Of a DNA stretch of 33,798 nt, positions 1-8,202 are shown in pieces. The first letter of the stretch is position 1; each line of letters begins with the position of its first letter. A program made the translations under genes and the position numbers. Source of the DNA: Propionibacteriaceae bacterium (GTDB lineage Bacteria > Actinomycetota > Actinomycetes > Propionibacteriales > Propionibacteriaceae); contig JAISTE010000162.1 in NCBI GenBank assembly GCA_031272825.1, positions 1 to 33,798 of the forward strand, written 5' to 3'. The notes below the pieces were generated by a model. The model made no database searches. It was given only the letters and a program-made list of their open reading frames with translations, and was not told the DNA's origin.

Positions 1-120
1 CGCCAGGCCACCTACATATGGATCGACTCGTGGTACAACGCGAAACGCCGACACTCCAAACTCGGCTACATCTCGCCACTAGAATACGAACGTCGGCTAC
101 TCGAACAAACCGAAAACTAA
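1..120 (+). CDS. IS3-family transposase (OrfB/integrase core), C-terminal fragment truncated by window start
   Basis: Frame 1 reads RQATYIWIDSWYNAKRRHSKLGYISPLEYERRLLEQTEN*, matching the conserved YN..RRHS.LGY.SP..YE C-terminus of IS3-type rve domains. Confidence 0.88.
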   Translation, partial: RQATYIWIDSWYNAKRRHSKLGYISPLEYERRLLEQTEN

Positions 121-146
121 ACAACAACTGTCCGGCAAACGGGGTT

Positions 147-260
147 AACCCCGGGGATGACGAGAGAAAGGAAGCACGGAATCACGGGGGAAAGGAAGCG
201 CGGGATGACGGGGGAAGGGAAGCATGGGATGACGGGGGAAGAGAAGCGCGGGATGGCAAG
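147..260. repeat. 24-bp tandem array (about 5 degenerate units, gaagcgcgggatgacgggggaagg)
   Basis: Units at 147-170, 171-194, 195-218, 219-242 and 243-260 (partial), all carrying a GGGATGACG-like core. Confidence 0.85.
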
Positions 261-337
261 TGCGAAAAGAATGCAGGATGCTGCAGACAATACCCATTCC
301 CTGATAGTCGCGTAGGATTGCGCGAAGCAGAGGGGTA

Positions 338-1321
338 ATGATGACGGAATTTGAGACGCTCGCCCATTCGGGGTTTGTGAGCTTTGTTGGGCGCCCGAAC
401 GCGGGCAAGTCCACGCTGACCAACGCGCTCGTCGGCGCGAAGGTGGCGATCATGTCGTCGAAACCGCAAACCACAAGGCACGTCATCCGCGGGATTGTCA
501 ACCGTAAGGACGCGCAGCTCGTCATCATCGATACCCCCGGCCTGCACCGGCCCAGAACCTTGCTCGGCGAGCGGCTGAACGACCTGGTCTACTCCACCTG
601 GTCGGAGGTCGACGTCATCGGCGTGTGCCTGCCCTCCAACGAACACATCGGCCCCGGGGATCGCTACCTCATCCGCGAAATCCTCTCCACCCCCGGCAAG
701 CGCAAGATGGTCGCGCTCTCGACCAAAGCCGACCTCGTCTCCCCCAAGCGCATGGCCGAGCACCTGCTCGAAATCCAGGCCTTAGAAACCGAGTTCGACG
801 GGAGCGACCCGAGCGTGGCCGTCGGAGCTAAAGGGAAGACCAAGAAGCTGCACTGGGCCGAGATCATCCCCGTCAGCGCACTCACCGGCGAACAAGTCGA
901 CGTGGTGGCCGACGAACTCATCAAGCTGCTGCCCGAGGGCCCGCGTTTCTTCCCCGGCGACGAACCAACTGACGAACCGCTCGAAACCCAGATTTCCGAA
1001 CTCATCAGGGAAGCGGCCCTGGAGGGCGTGCGCGATGAGCTGCCGCACTCGATCACGGTCGTCATCGATGAGATGAAGGATCGCGAGGGCAGGCCCAAGA
1101 ACAAGCCGCTGCTGGACATCTTTGCCTCGCTGGTCGTCGAGCGGGATTCACAAAAGGGCATAATCATCGGCCACAAGGGAGAACGCCTCAAGGAAATCGG
1201 GGCGAACGCCCGCGAGCAGATCAAGGGGCTGGTCGGATATCCGGTGTATTTGAGCCTGCACGTCAAGGTCATGAAGGATTGGCAGCGCGACCCCAAGGCG
1301 CTGAACCGGCTGGGGTTCTAA
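338..1321 (+). CDS. era: GTPase Era
   Basis: GRPNAGKSTLTNALVG (G1), QTTRH, DTPGLHRP (G3), STKAD (G4) and a C-terminal KH domain (IIGHKGERLKEIGANAREQI). Alternative ATG at 341. Confidence 0.96.
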   Translation: MMTEFETLAHSGFVSFVGRPNAGKSTLTNALVGAKVAIMSSKPQTTRHVIRGIVNRKDAQLVIIDTPGLHRPRTLLGERLNDLVYSTWSEVDVIGVCLPSNEHIGPGDRYLIREILSTPGKRKMVALSTKADLVSPKRMAEHLLEIQALETEFDGSDPSVAVGAKGKTKKLHWAEIIPVSALTGEQVDVVADELIKLLPEGPRFFPGDEPTDEPLETQISELIREAALEGVRDELPHSITVVIDEMKDREGRPKNKPLLDIFASLVVERDSQKGIIIGHKGERLKEIGANAREQIKGLVGYPVYLSLHVKVMKDWQRDPKALNRLGF

Positions 1322-1346
1322 CGTCATTTTGCGTCTCTTGCGTGGG

Positions 1347-1416
1347 CCCCGGATCAAGTCCGGGGACGTACCGGATCATGTCGAGGGACGCCCCGGATCG
1401 GAGTCCGGGGACGTAA
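1347..1416. repeat. CCCCGGATCAAGTCCGGGG-type palindromic repeats (two good copies and degenerate copies)
   Basis: ccccggatcaagtccgggg at 1347-1365 and ccccggatcggagtccgggg at 1391-1410, with a degenerate copy between. Confidence 0.8.
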
Positions 1417-1541
1417 AGATCAAGCCCGGGAGGACTCCGCGGATGAAAATCCTCCTGCTTGGCAAGCGACACGCCGAGAAATTGGGCCCAATATTGGGAA
1501 TCGAGTTGACTAAATCCCACCGCTGAGGTTGGATTGGGTGT

Positions 1542-1559
1542 AATTACAGCCGTGTAATT
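1542..1559. promoter_or_regulatory. Perfect inverted repeat AATTACA-gccg-TGTAATT upstream of whiB
   Basis: 7-bp arms with a 4-nt spacer, 28 nt upstream of the whiB start. Confidence 0.5.
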
Positions 1560-1587
1560 CTGTGGGGTATTTGGAAAAGGGCTGACT

Positions 1588-1842
1588 ATGACGATGCTGA
1601 GTCTCATCCTCGGCGAGGGGGATTCCAATTGGCGCGAGCGCGCGCTGTGCGCGCAGACCGATCCCGAGGCCTTCTACCCCGAAAAAGGCGGCTCGACGCG
1701 CGATGCCAAGCGCGTGTGCCAAAACTGCGAGGTGCGCTCCGAGTGTCTTGACTTCGCGCTGGCCCACGACGAGCGCTTCGGCATCTGGGGCGGCATGAGC
1801 GAGCGCGAGCGTCGGCGGCTGAAGAAGTCGATGGTTTCGTAG
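1588..1842 (+). CDS. WhiB-family Fe-S transcriptional regulator (WhiB2/WhmD-like)
   Basis: Four Cys (C..CxxC..C) and GIWGG motif: ALCAQTDPEAFYPEKGGSTRDAKRVCQNCEVRSECLDFALAHDERFGIWGGMSERERR. SD-like ggaaaaggg upstream. Confidence 0.95.
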   Translation: MTMLSLILGEGDSNWRERALCAQTDPEAFYPEKGGSTRDAKRVCQNCEVRSECLDFALAHDERFGIWGGMSERERRRLKKSMVS

Positions 1843-1872
1843 TCGGGCATAGGATTCGTTTCTTCTCAAGAT

Positions 1873-2026
1873 AGATCCTGCGACTTCGCGCAGGATGACG
1901 AGGGAAGAGTACCCCCGTCACCCCGTCACCCCGTCACCACCCCCTCTACCCGTCATCCTGCGCGTAGTCGCAGACCGCGGTCGGGCGAAGCCCGCACCCG
2001 GTCTCAAGGAGCGTAGCGACGAATAG
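1873..2026. repeat. REP-like hairpin cluster: copy (-) 1873-1900, copy (+) 1951-1973 fused to module B 1972-2026
   Basis: agatcctgcgacttcgcgcaggatgacg, then cgtcatcctgcgcgtagtcgcagaccgcggtcgggcgaagcccgcacccggtctcaaggagcgtagcgacgaatag. Confidence 0.9.
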
Positions 2027-2076
2027 TACCTCCGCCCCAGCTCGCACAATCCTTAAAAATTCCTTAAGATATTTGC

Positions 2077-4743
2077 GTGGGAACAGCATCAGACAACGAG
2101 GATCTTTGGGCCTGGCTGCACGAGTCGGAGGCCGAGGAGCCAGACTTCTCCGGTGCTAGGGTCAGCGCCTATATCATCGGCGATGACCGCATTCTCGCCC
2201 CCGCTCTCAAGCTCTCTACCGTCCAGCCGTTCGAGAAAATCCGCGGCGAAGAACCCCCCGCCGGCGACTGGGTCTGGGTACTCCCGGGCTCTTGCGAGCC
2301 CAAGCCCGACTGCCTGGAAAACCTACTCAAGTCCGCGCTCGCGAACCCAAAGGCCGAAGTCATCGGCGCACTCTCCCTTGACCCAGCGGCCAGAGCGGGC
2401 ATCGACGTCATCCGTCAGTTTGGCGTCGCACTTACGGGCTCTGGGCGTCTGGCCTCGCTTACCGATCCCGGTGAGGTGAACCAAGGACAGCTGCGCACGG
2501 CCCACGCGCTCGGCGTGCCCGCCACCGGAATGCTGGTGCGAACCAGCCTGTGGGAGTTCCTGGGCGGGCTCAACGAGACGCTGCCTTTCGAGGTGCGCGG
2601 CCTGGATTTCGGCTGGCGCGCCAACCTCACCGGTGCCGAGGTGATCGCCGAGCCCGACGCCGAGGTCACCTTAAACCGCCTAGTCAACCTCGCAGACGAA
2701 CGCGCCGGCGGCCTGGCCCTGCGCTCGGCCCACACCAAAGCGATCCTCCGGCCCCTACGTGGAATCGCGCTCACCTTCTGGGTGTTCGCCGCCATCATCG
2801 GATTCTTGATCGGCAAGGATTTCCTCCGCGCCCGCGCCGAGTTCTCCGGCTGGCTGCAGTGGCTCACCCACCCCAATCTCGCCCGCTCGGTGCGCGATTC
2901 CCTCGCCACCCTTCCCATCACCGACGCCGACCGCAAGAAAACCAAGAAACTTGGGGTTTCCGTCGGGCAGAGTTTGCGGCACTCGTTACACCTTGTGGCC
3001 GAGCGATTGGGCGAGTGGGTGCACTCGTTCAGCGCCGGACGGGAGGCCGACATCACGCTCGACGACATGATCGCCGACGACTTCACCTCGGCCCGCGCCG
3101 CCCGCAAGATTCCGATCATGGGCATCGGCCTGGGAGTGACGGCCATCGGCGCGCTCATCGCCACCCGCTCCTTCTGGGGGACGGGCGAACTCAAGGGCGA
3201 CTGGCTGCTGCCCGGTCCCGATTCCACGCTGGCCCTGCTGAACTCCTACATCTCCTCCGTTCCGGGCGTTCCGGAGAGCGCCTCCCCCGCCTGGGTAGGG
3301 CTCCTCGGCGTTCTTTCGCTCATCGGCCGCACCGACTGGGCGGCGACCGCGCTGCTGGCGTTGGCCGTCCCGCTGGCGTGGGCGGCCTCCTACCGCTTCG
3401 CGCGCACCCTCTCCAGCGATCACCTGGTTCCGGCCCTGGCCTCGGCGGGCTACGCGCTGCTGCTCCCGGCCAGCGGCGTACTCAATCGCGGCGGCCTGCC
3501 CGCCGTGCTGTTCGCGCTGCTGCTGCCGCTGATCGGCTACTCCTACTACTGGTGGCGGGCCTCGGGCTTTCGCTTCCGCGGTGCCGGGGTGCTCTCGATC
3601 TGGCTGATTGCGGCGACGGCCTGCCTTCCGCTCTCCTGGCCACTCACCCTCGCCTTGATGGCGATTTCCCTTGTCAAACACTTCTCCAAGCGGCTTCTCG
3701 CGCAGTGGGTGCTCGTCATCGCCTCCCCGGCGCTGCTGCTGCTCTCGCCCTGGGCGTCGGCCCTGGCCGCCTATCCCGGGCGGCTGCTCACCGGCGCATC
3801 CCCGGCCCTGCGCGCCGCCGATCTTCCGCTGCTCGCCGCCCTCCCGCCCGTTTGGGTTTTGGCCTCGCTGGCCGTCCTCGCGTTGGTGGCGTTGGTGGGT
3901 TCGGTTCGACGTCCGGGCGCGGGTTTCCTGCTGCTGGCCGGTTCCATCGTGGGCGTTATCGGGGTCGCGCTGTCGAAGCTGAGCGTGGACGTCGCCCCCG
4001 GTTTGCAGGTGATGGCGGGCGACGTCGAACTCGGAATTCTGGCCGGCGGCCTAGTGCTGGCCTCGACGGTCTTGGGTTACGCGGGCGTCTCGACCTCGCT
4101 CAGACGCTCGACGATGGGCGTGCGTCACTTCGGAATGCTTGGCATCACCGCGCTTTCCCTGGCCGCGATCCTGGCAACGGGCGGCTGGTGGGTTGCCGCC
4201 GGGCAGATCGACGTCCAACGCCAGGCAATCGGAGAACTTCCGTACTTCATGGGCAAGGCCCTCACCGCCGGTTCGCGCACGCTCGCCCTCACCCAGGACG
4301 GCGAAGAACTCCAATGGGCGCTTGTAACGAAGGACTTCCCCAGGCTTGGCGCCTCGGAAACCTACGCCTGGGAGGCATATTCGCTAGCAGACCGCGAAAA
4401 GGCAGGTGAGCTGGTCAGCTTGCTCGCCTCCGGAGCCGAGGACGAATCGCTGGCCGACTCCTTGGCCGAGTTGGGCGTCAAGTATGTGTGGCTGAAGGGC
4501 GGCAGCTCTGATCTGGTGATGTCGATCGCCAACTCGCCCGGGTTCGGCCCGGCCAACCAGGCCGAGGATCTGGCGCTGTGGGAGATAACCGACGCTTCGA
4601 CCGCCCAGCTGGCGGCGCCCGTCGTCGATTGGACGCGCATCGGGCTGGAGATCGCCGGGCTGGCGCTGCTGCTCTTGCTGGCCCTGCCGGAAATGCACAA
4701 ACGCACGGACGCGGCCAAACCGCACAGGGGGGTGGCCGAATGA
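2077..4743 (+). CDS. Large GT2-like glycosyltransferase/multispanning membrane protein
   Basis: 888 aa. The N-terminal region has GT2-like blocks (DWVWVLPGSCEPKPDCLENLL, ...LDFGWRANLTGAEV), followed by many hydrophobic helices. GTG start. Confidence 0.75.
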   Translation: MGTASDNEDLWAWLHESEAEEPDFSGARVSAYIIGDDRILAPALKLSTVQPFEKIRGEEPPAGDWVWVLPGSCEPKPDCLENLLKSALANPKAEVIGALSLDPAARAGIDVIRQFGVALTGSGRLASLTDPGEVNQGQLRTAHALGVPATGMLVRTSLWEFLGGLNETLPFEVRGLDFGWRANLTGAEVIAEPDAEVTLNRLVNLADERAGGLALRSAHTKAILRPLRGIALTFWVFAAIIGFLIGKDFLRARAEFSGWLQWLTHPNLARSVRDSLATLPITDADRKKTKKLGVSVGQSLRHSLHLVAERLGEWVHSFSAGREADITLDDMIADDFTSARAARKIPIMGIGLGVTAIGALIATRSFWGTGELKGDWLLPGPDSTLALLNSYISSVPGVPESASPAWVGLLGVLSLIGRTDWAATALLALAVPLAWAASYRFARTLSSDHLVPALASAGYALLLPASGVLNRGGLPAVLFALLLPLIGYSYYWWRASGFRFRGAGVLSIWLIAATACLPLSWPLTLALMAISLVKHFSKRLLAQWVLVIASPALLLLSPWASALAAYPGRLLTGASPALRAADLPLLAALPPVWVLASLAVLALVALVGSVRRPGAGFLLLAGSIVGVIGVALSKLSVDVAPGLQVMAGDVELGILAGGLVLASTVLGYAGVSTSLRRSTMGVRHFGMLGITALSLAAILATGGWWVAAGQIDVQRQAIGELPYFMGKALTAGSRTLALTQDGEELQWALVTKDFPRLGASETYAWEAYSLADREKAGELVSLLASGAEDESLADSLAELGVKYVWLKGGSSDLVMSIANSPGFGPANQAEDLALWEITDASTAQLAAPVVDWTRIGLEIAGLALLLLLALPEMHKRTDAAKPHRGVAE

Positions 4744-6047
4744 AAGCCAAGCTGTTCATAGCGCCTGCGATCGCGGTGGTGTTGGCCGCCGGGGCAGTCT
4801 TCATCCCGACGCCCGAGGCCGCCGAACCCGAACCTCCCCAGCCCGCCCCGGCGGCGGCCACCTCGCTGGCCTGCCCGGTCGTCGGTGCGGATGCCACGGA
4901 GTACGTCTCCGGCTTCGGCTCTGGCGAGATCACCCTCTCGGCAATCGACGGCCAGGACTCTTCAGTCGGCACCGAGGTAAGCAAGAAGAGCCCTAGCGCC
5001 CCCATGCGCGTGCGCGGCGAAAAGGGCGCAGATTTCGGTGCCGCCACCTGGCTCTACCAGCAGGCGGGAACCGATCGCGGCTTATCAGCGGCCTATTGCC
5101 TCAGTCCGGAATCCGAGCAGTGGTTCGTCGGAGTGCGCGCGTATACCGAGGCGCAGGCCCAGGTCGAGTTGATTAACCTAGATCAGCACGAGGCCGCCGC
5201 CGACCTCACCTTCTACACCGACCAGGGTATGCAACTCACCCAGGGCTCGCGCGGCATCCGCATCGCGCCGCTCTCAACCCAGACTGTCCCGCTGTCCTCT
5301 CTGATCTCCTCCGACAAGCCGCTCGCCATCCGCGTGCAGTCCTCGGCGGGCCGACTGGCTGCGTTCGTCCGTCAGCGCACATGGTCGGGAACCCAGGTGG
5401 ACGGAGCCGACTGGATCGCACCAGCTGCCGCGCCTGCTCTCACCGTGACGATTCCGGGGGTCACCGGGGCGAAGGGCGAGCTGACCGTGGTGAACCCATC
5501 CGAGCGCTCGGCGTCGGTCAGCCTTGACATGCTCACCTCCGAGGGCGTCGTGCCGCTTTCGAGCGATCTGGCCGTACCCGCCGGGAAGACCGAGACGATG
5601 GCCCTGCCCGACGCGCTCGACGGCGCGGCTTTCGGGCTGCGTTTGAGCTCAGATCAGCCGATCACGGCCGGGCTCAAGCTCGATTCCGATACCGATAGCG
5701 CTAAGAGCGACTCCGCCTACACCGCGGCCCTCGCCCCCGAGGATCTGCTCGGCGGGGTGCGGGTTCCCTTCAAGGCCGACGCCAAACTCTCGTTGGTCAA
5801 TCCAACCAACACCGACGTTTTGGTTCAGTACGGCGTTCAGTCAGTTTCCGTGCCCGCACTGTCGTCAGTCGAGGTTGCGCTGTCCGAGAAGACCGCGGCC
5901 CTCTCTTCCGACGGGCCGGTTATTGCCGCCCTTGTGGCAACCCGAAAGCTGGGGGATGTGGCGGGACTGGCCGTCATGCCGATAGAGACCGCCGCCTCCT
6001 TGAATACCGATCTGGAAGTGCGCTACAACCCGCGCGTCGGGAGCTGA
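4740..6047 (+). CDS. DUF5719-like secreted/membrane-anchored protein
   Basis: ATGA overlap with the preceding GT gene; N-terminal signal/TM (MKAKLFIAPAIAVVLAAGAVFIP) and beta-rich repeats. Start moved from the track's 4578 to 4740. Confidence 0.7.
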   Translation: MKAKLFIAPAIAVVLAAGAVFIPTPEAAEPEPPQPAPAAATSLACPVVGADATEYVSGFGSGEITLSAIDGQDSSVGTEVSKKSPSAPMRVRGEKGADFGAATWLYQQAGTDRGLSAAYCLSPESEQWFVGVRAYTEAQAQVELINLDQHEAAADLTFYTDQGMQLTQGSRGIRIAPLSTQTVPLSSLISSDKPLAIRVQSSAGRLAAFVRQRTWSGTQVDGADWIAPAAAPALTVTIPGVTGAKGELTVVNPSERSASVSLDMLTSEGVVPLSSDLAVPAGKTETMALPDALDGAAFGLRLSSDQPITAGLKLDSDTDSAKSDSAYTAALAPEDLLGGVRVPFKADAKLSLVNPTNTDVLVQYGVQSVSVPALSSVEVALSEKTAALSSDGPVIAALVATRKLGDVAGLAVMPIETAASLNTDLEVRYNPRVGS

Positions 6048-6178
6048 ACTTACTGAACCGGTTGAGATATTTGCGTTGGATTTCTCAAACTGTCATTTTT
6101 ATGACTATGCTGACGCCTGTCAGACCCTACGGAACCGCAATCCCCCCGGAGGGCCTCCCTATATTCCAAAGGAGGACC

Positions 6179-6991
6179 ATGTACAAGCTGATGAGCCTCG
6201 CCATCGTTGGCGCAACGGCAATCTCCCTCAGCCTGGGCTGCGTGGTGCCCGCCTATGCGGATACCGCCGCTCCCGCTTCCGCCAACGTTTCCGGCGGCAC
6301 TAAGGCCGCCGATCCGGCGCTTGACGTGTCCGTCGTCGACAAGATGGACGATCTGAACATCGGCGAAGACCTGTTCAGCTGGATCAAGCTCTACATCTAC
6401 CCGTCGTTCACCTTCAACTTCGCTTCTGACCCCGACCAGCACAACGGGATCCGCGGCAAGGCACCCCAGGGCACCGAGACCGCAATCATGGGCAAGGCCC
6501 GCGTCGGCGAAACCTTGAGGGCCCAGGAGGTTTTCTGGTCCGATAGCTCGGTACAAACCGAATACGTGTGGTGCGTCGAGGAGCAGTTCGTCGGCTCGGG
6601 CACCAGCATCAAGGTCGATCCCGCCTGGGCTGGCAAAGAACTTCGGCTGACGGCCGTCGGGAAGTGGCAGGATATGCCGCTGGCCAAAGTGGCTTCGGTG
6701 ACGATCGCCAAGGAAAAGCCGAGCCTCAAGCTCAAGCCGGTCGCCGCGCCCAAGGCCAACCAAAAGGCCAAATACACCCTCACGGTGAAGGCGCCCAAGG
6801 GCGTCGAAGCTAAAGGCAAAGCCAACATCTACAAGGGAAGCAAGAAGCTGGCCAAGAACCTGAAGGTGGTAGACGGCAAGGCAAAGGCTAAGTTCGCGCT
6901 GCCGCGGGGCAACCACAAGCTCACCGTGAAATTCACCGGGACGGACGCCCTCAAGGACGTCTCCAAGACGGTGACCATACGCGTCAATTAA
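6179..6991 (+). CDS. Secreted protein with C-terminal Ig-like domain
   Basis: SD aaaggagg immediately upstream; signal peptide MYKLMSLAIVGATAISLSLGCVVPAYA; C-terminal YTLTVKAPKG...GNHKLTVKFTGTDALK. Confidence 0.75.
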   Translation: MYKLMSLAIVGATAISLSLGCVVPAYADTAAPASANVSGGTKAADPALDVSVVDKMDDLNIGEDLFSWIKLYIYPSFTFNFASDPDQHNGIRGKAPQGTETAIMGKARVGETLRAQEVFWSDSSVQTEYVWCVEEQFVGSGTSIKVDPAWAGKELRLTAVGKWQDMPLAKVASVTIAKEKPSLKLKPVAAPKANQKAKYTLTVKAPKGVEAKGKANIYKGSKKLAKNLKVVDGKAKAKFALPRGNHKLTVKFTGTDALKDVSKTVTIRVN

Positions 6992-7006
6992 TCCCACCCA
7001 CCCCAC

Positions 7007-7036
7007 GGGCCGCCCTTCGGGGCGGCCCTACTTATT
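7007..7036 (+). terminator. Rho-independent terminator
   Basis: gggccgccc/gggcggccc stem followed by tacttatttt. Confidence 0.85.
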
Positions 7037-7040
7037 TTGC

Positions 7041-7106
7041 GTCTCCCCGTCACCCCGTCTCCCCGTCACCCCGTCACCCCGTCTCCCCGTCACCCCGTCA
7101 CCCCGT
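7041..7106. repeat. 8-bp tandem repeat CCCCGTC(A/T)
   Basis: About eight tandem ccccgtca/ccccgtct units directly before a REP-like copy. Confidence 0.9.
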
Positions 7107-7120
7107 GCGCCACCCTGACT

Positions 7121-7172
7121 CGTCATCCTGCGCGCAGTCGCAGGATCTCGCTTCGAATACGCGCAGGATGAC
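7121..7172. repeat. REP-like hairpin (+) 7121-7148 and partial inverted partner
   Basis: cgtcatcctgcgcgcagtcgcaggatct, then a half-copy tacgcgcaggatgaca. Confidence 0.88.
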
Positions 7173-7293
7173 AGCTCAGGAAGTCTTCTCAGCTTCCGCG
7201 CCCGAAGCTTGAAGAATCTGAGAAATTTGTAAGATTTCTCAGGATATGGCAGGGTAGTTCTCAGTCAAGTTCCCCGACCGAACGGAATGTTCT

Positions 7294-7908
7294 ATGAAAC
7301 GCCTCGTTTCGCTGGTGTGCGTATGCGCCCTGGCCCTCGGCCTCGCGCCCGCCACCCACGCAATGGCAAAGTCAGACAAGACGCTCGCAGCCGCCGTCGT
7401 CGTGCCGTCCACCTTCACCGGTGTGCGCTTCGAGAAGACGACGGTCAAAGTCAAGTACAAGACCACCACCAAGAAGACCAAGAAGCTGTGGAAGGGAGAA
7501 TCCAAGGTCACAGTCAAGGGCAAGAACGGCAAGCTCACGCAGCTCCACGAAGTCACCTACGAAAACGGCAAGGTCGTCTCCAAGGTTCTTATCGAAGAGA
7601 AGGTCAAGAAGGCCGCGCGCAACGCCGTCAAGCTCGTCGGCACCAAGACCAAGAACGGCAAGGGCATCGACCTGCGCCGGATCAAGGCCTGGGAGAAGAT
7701 CGCCAAGTGCGAATCCTCCGGCAACTGGTCCATCAACACCGGCAACGGCTACTACGGCGGCCTGCAGTTCGACGCCGCCTCCTGGCGCGCCAACGGAGGC
7801 ACCGACTTCGCCTCCCTGCCGCACAAGGCCACGAAGGCACAGCAGATCACCGTCGCCAACCGCTACGCCGACAAGCGCGGCTTCAAGCCCTGGGGCTGCA
7901 AGCCGTAA
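7294..7908 (+). CDS. Resuscitation-promoting factor-like protein (G5 domain + Rpf/transglycosylase-like domain)
   Basis: Signal peptide; G5-like segment; Rpf motif WEKIAKCESSGNWSINTGNGYYGGLQFDAASWRANGG...ANRYADKRGFKPWGC. Confidence 0.93.
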   Translation: MKRLVSLVCVCALALGLAPATHAMAKSDKTLAAAVVVPSTFTGVRFEKTTVKVKYKTTTKKTKKLWKGESKVTVKGKNGKLTQLHEVTYENGKVVSKVLIEEKVKKAARNAVKLVGTKTKNGKGIDLRRIKAWEKIAKCESSGNWSINTGNGYYGGLQFDAASWRANGGTDFASLPHKATKAQQITVANRYADKRGFKPWGCKP

Positions 7909-8014
7909 ACACCTACTTTTCCCGGGCGGGTACCCAGCCGAGCGGTTGGGTACCTGCTCTGTTGCTTTAACCCCATTTCCTTGACTCGTAATCCTGCGCA
8001 TCCTGCCACCCCCT

Positions 8015-8144
8015 CGTCATCCCGCGCGCAGTCGCGGGATCTCACCACCCCGCATAGCTAGATCCTGCGACTACGCGCAGGATGACGAGTTAAGGGAACC
8101 CAGGATGACGAGTTAAGGGAACCCAGGGTGACGAGTTAGGAACC
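8015..8144. repeat. REP-like inverted pair (+ 8015-8042, - 8060-8087) with 23-bp tandem extension 8078-8144
   Basis: cgtcatcccgcgcgcagtcgcgggatct ... agatcctgcgactacgcgcaggatgacg, then caggatgacgagttaagggaacc x3 (last unit 21 bp). Confidence 0.9.
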
Positions 8145-8202
8145 CAGCCCATTTCCCCAATACCAGTTGTTTCCCATCTGGTAAAGCCACTAGGCTGAAC
8201 CG

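Noticed and set aside
2550-4409. 619-aa + strand ORF inside the GT2-like gene
   Set aside because: Arg/Ala/Pro/His-rich shadow frame typical of high-GC DNA; the 2077-4743 frame has TM segments and couples to the next gene.
7041-7172. Possible CRISPR array (short repeats in several gaps)
   Set aside because: No regular repeat-unique spacer alternation and no cas genes; tandem or hairpin repeats explain the pattern.
7150-7293. c-di-AMP (ydaO) riboswitch upstream of rpf
   Set aside because: Such riboswitches are known for actinobacterial rpf genes, but the conserved core was not recognisable here by eye; an Infernal scan would be decisive.
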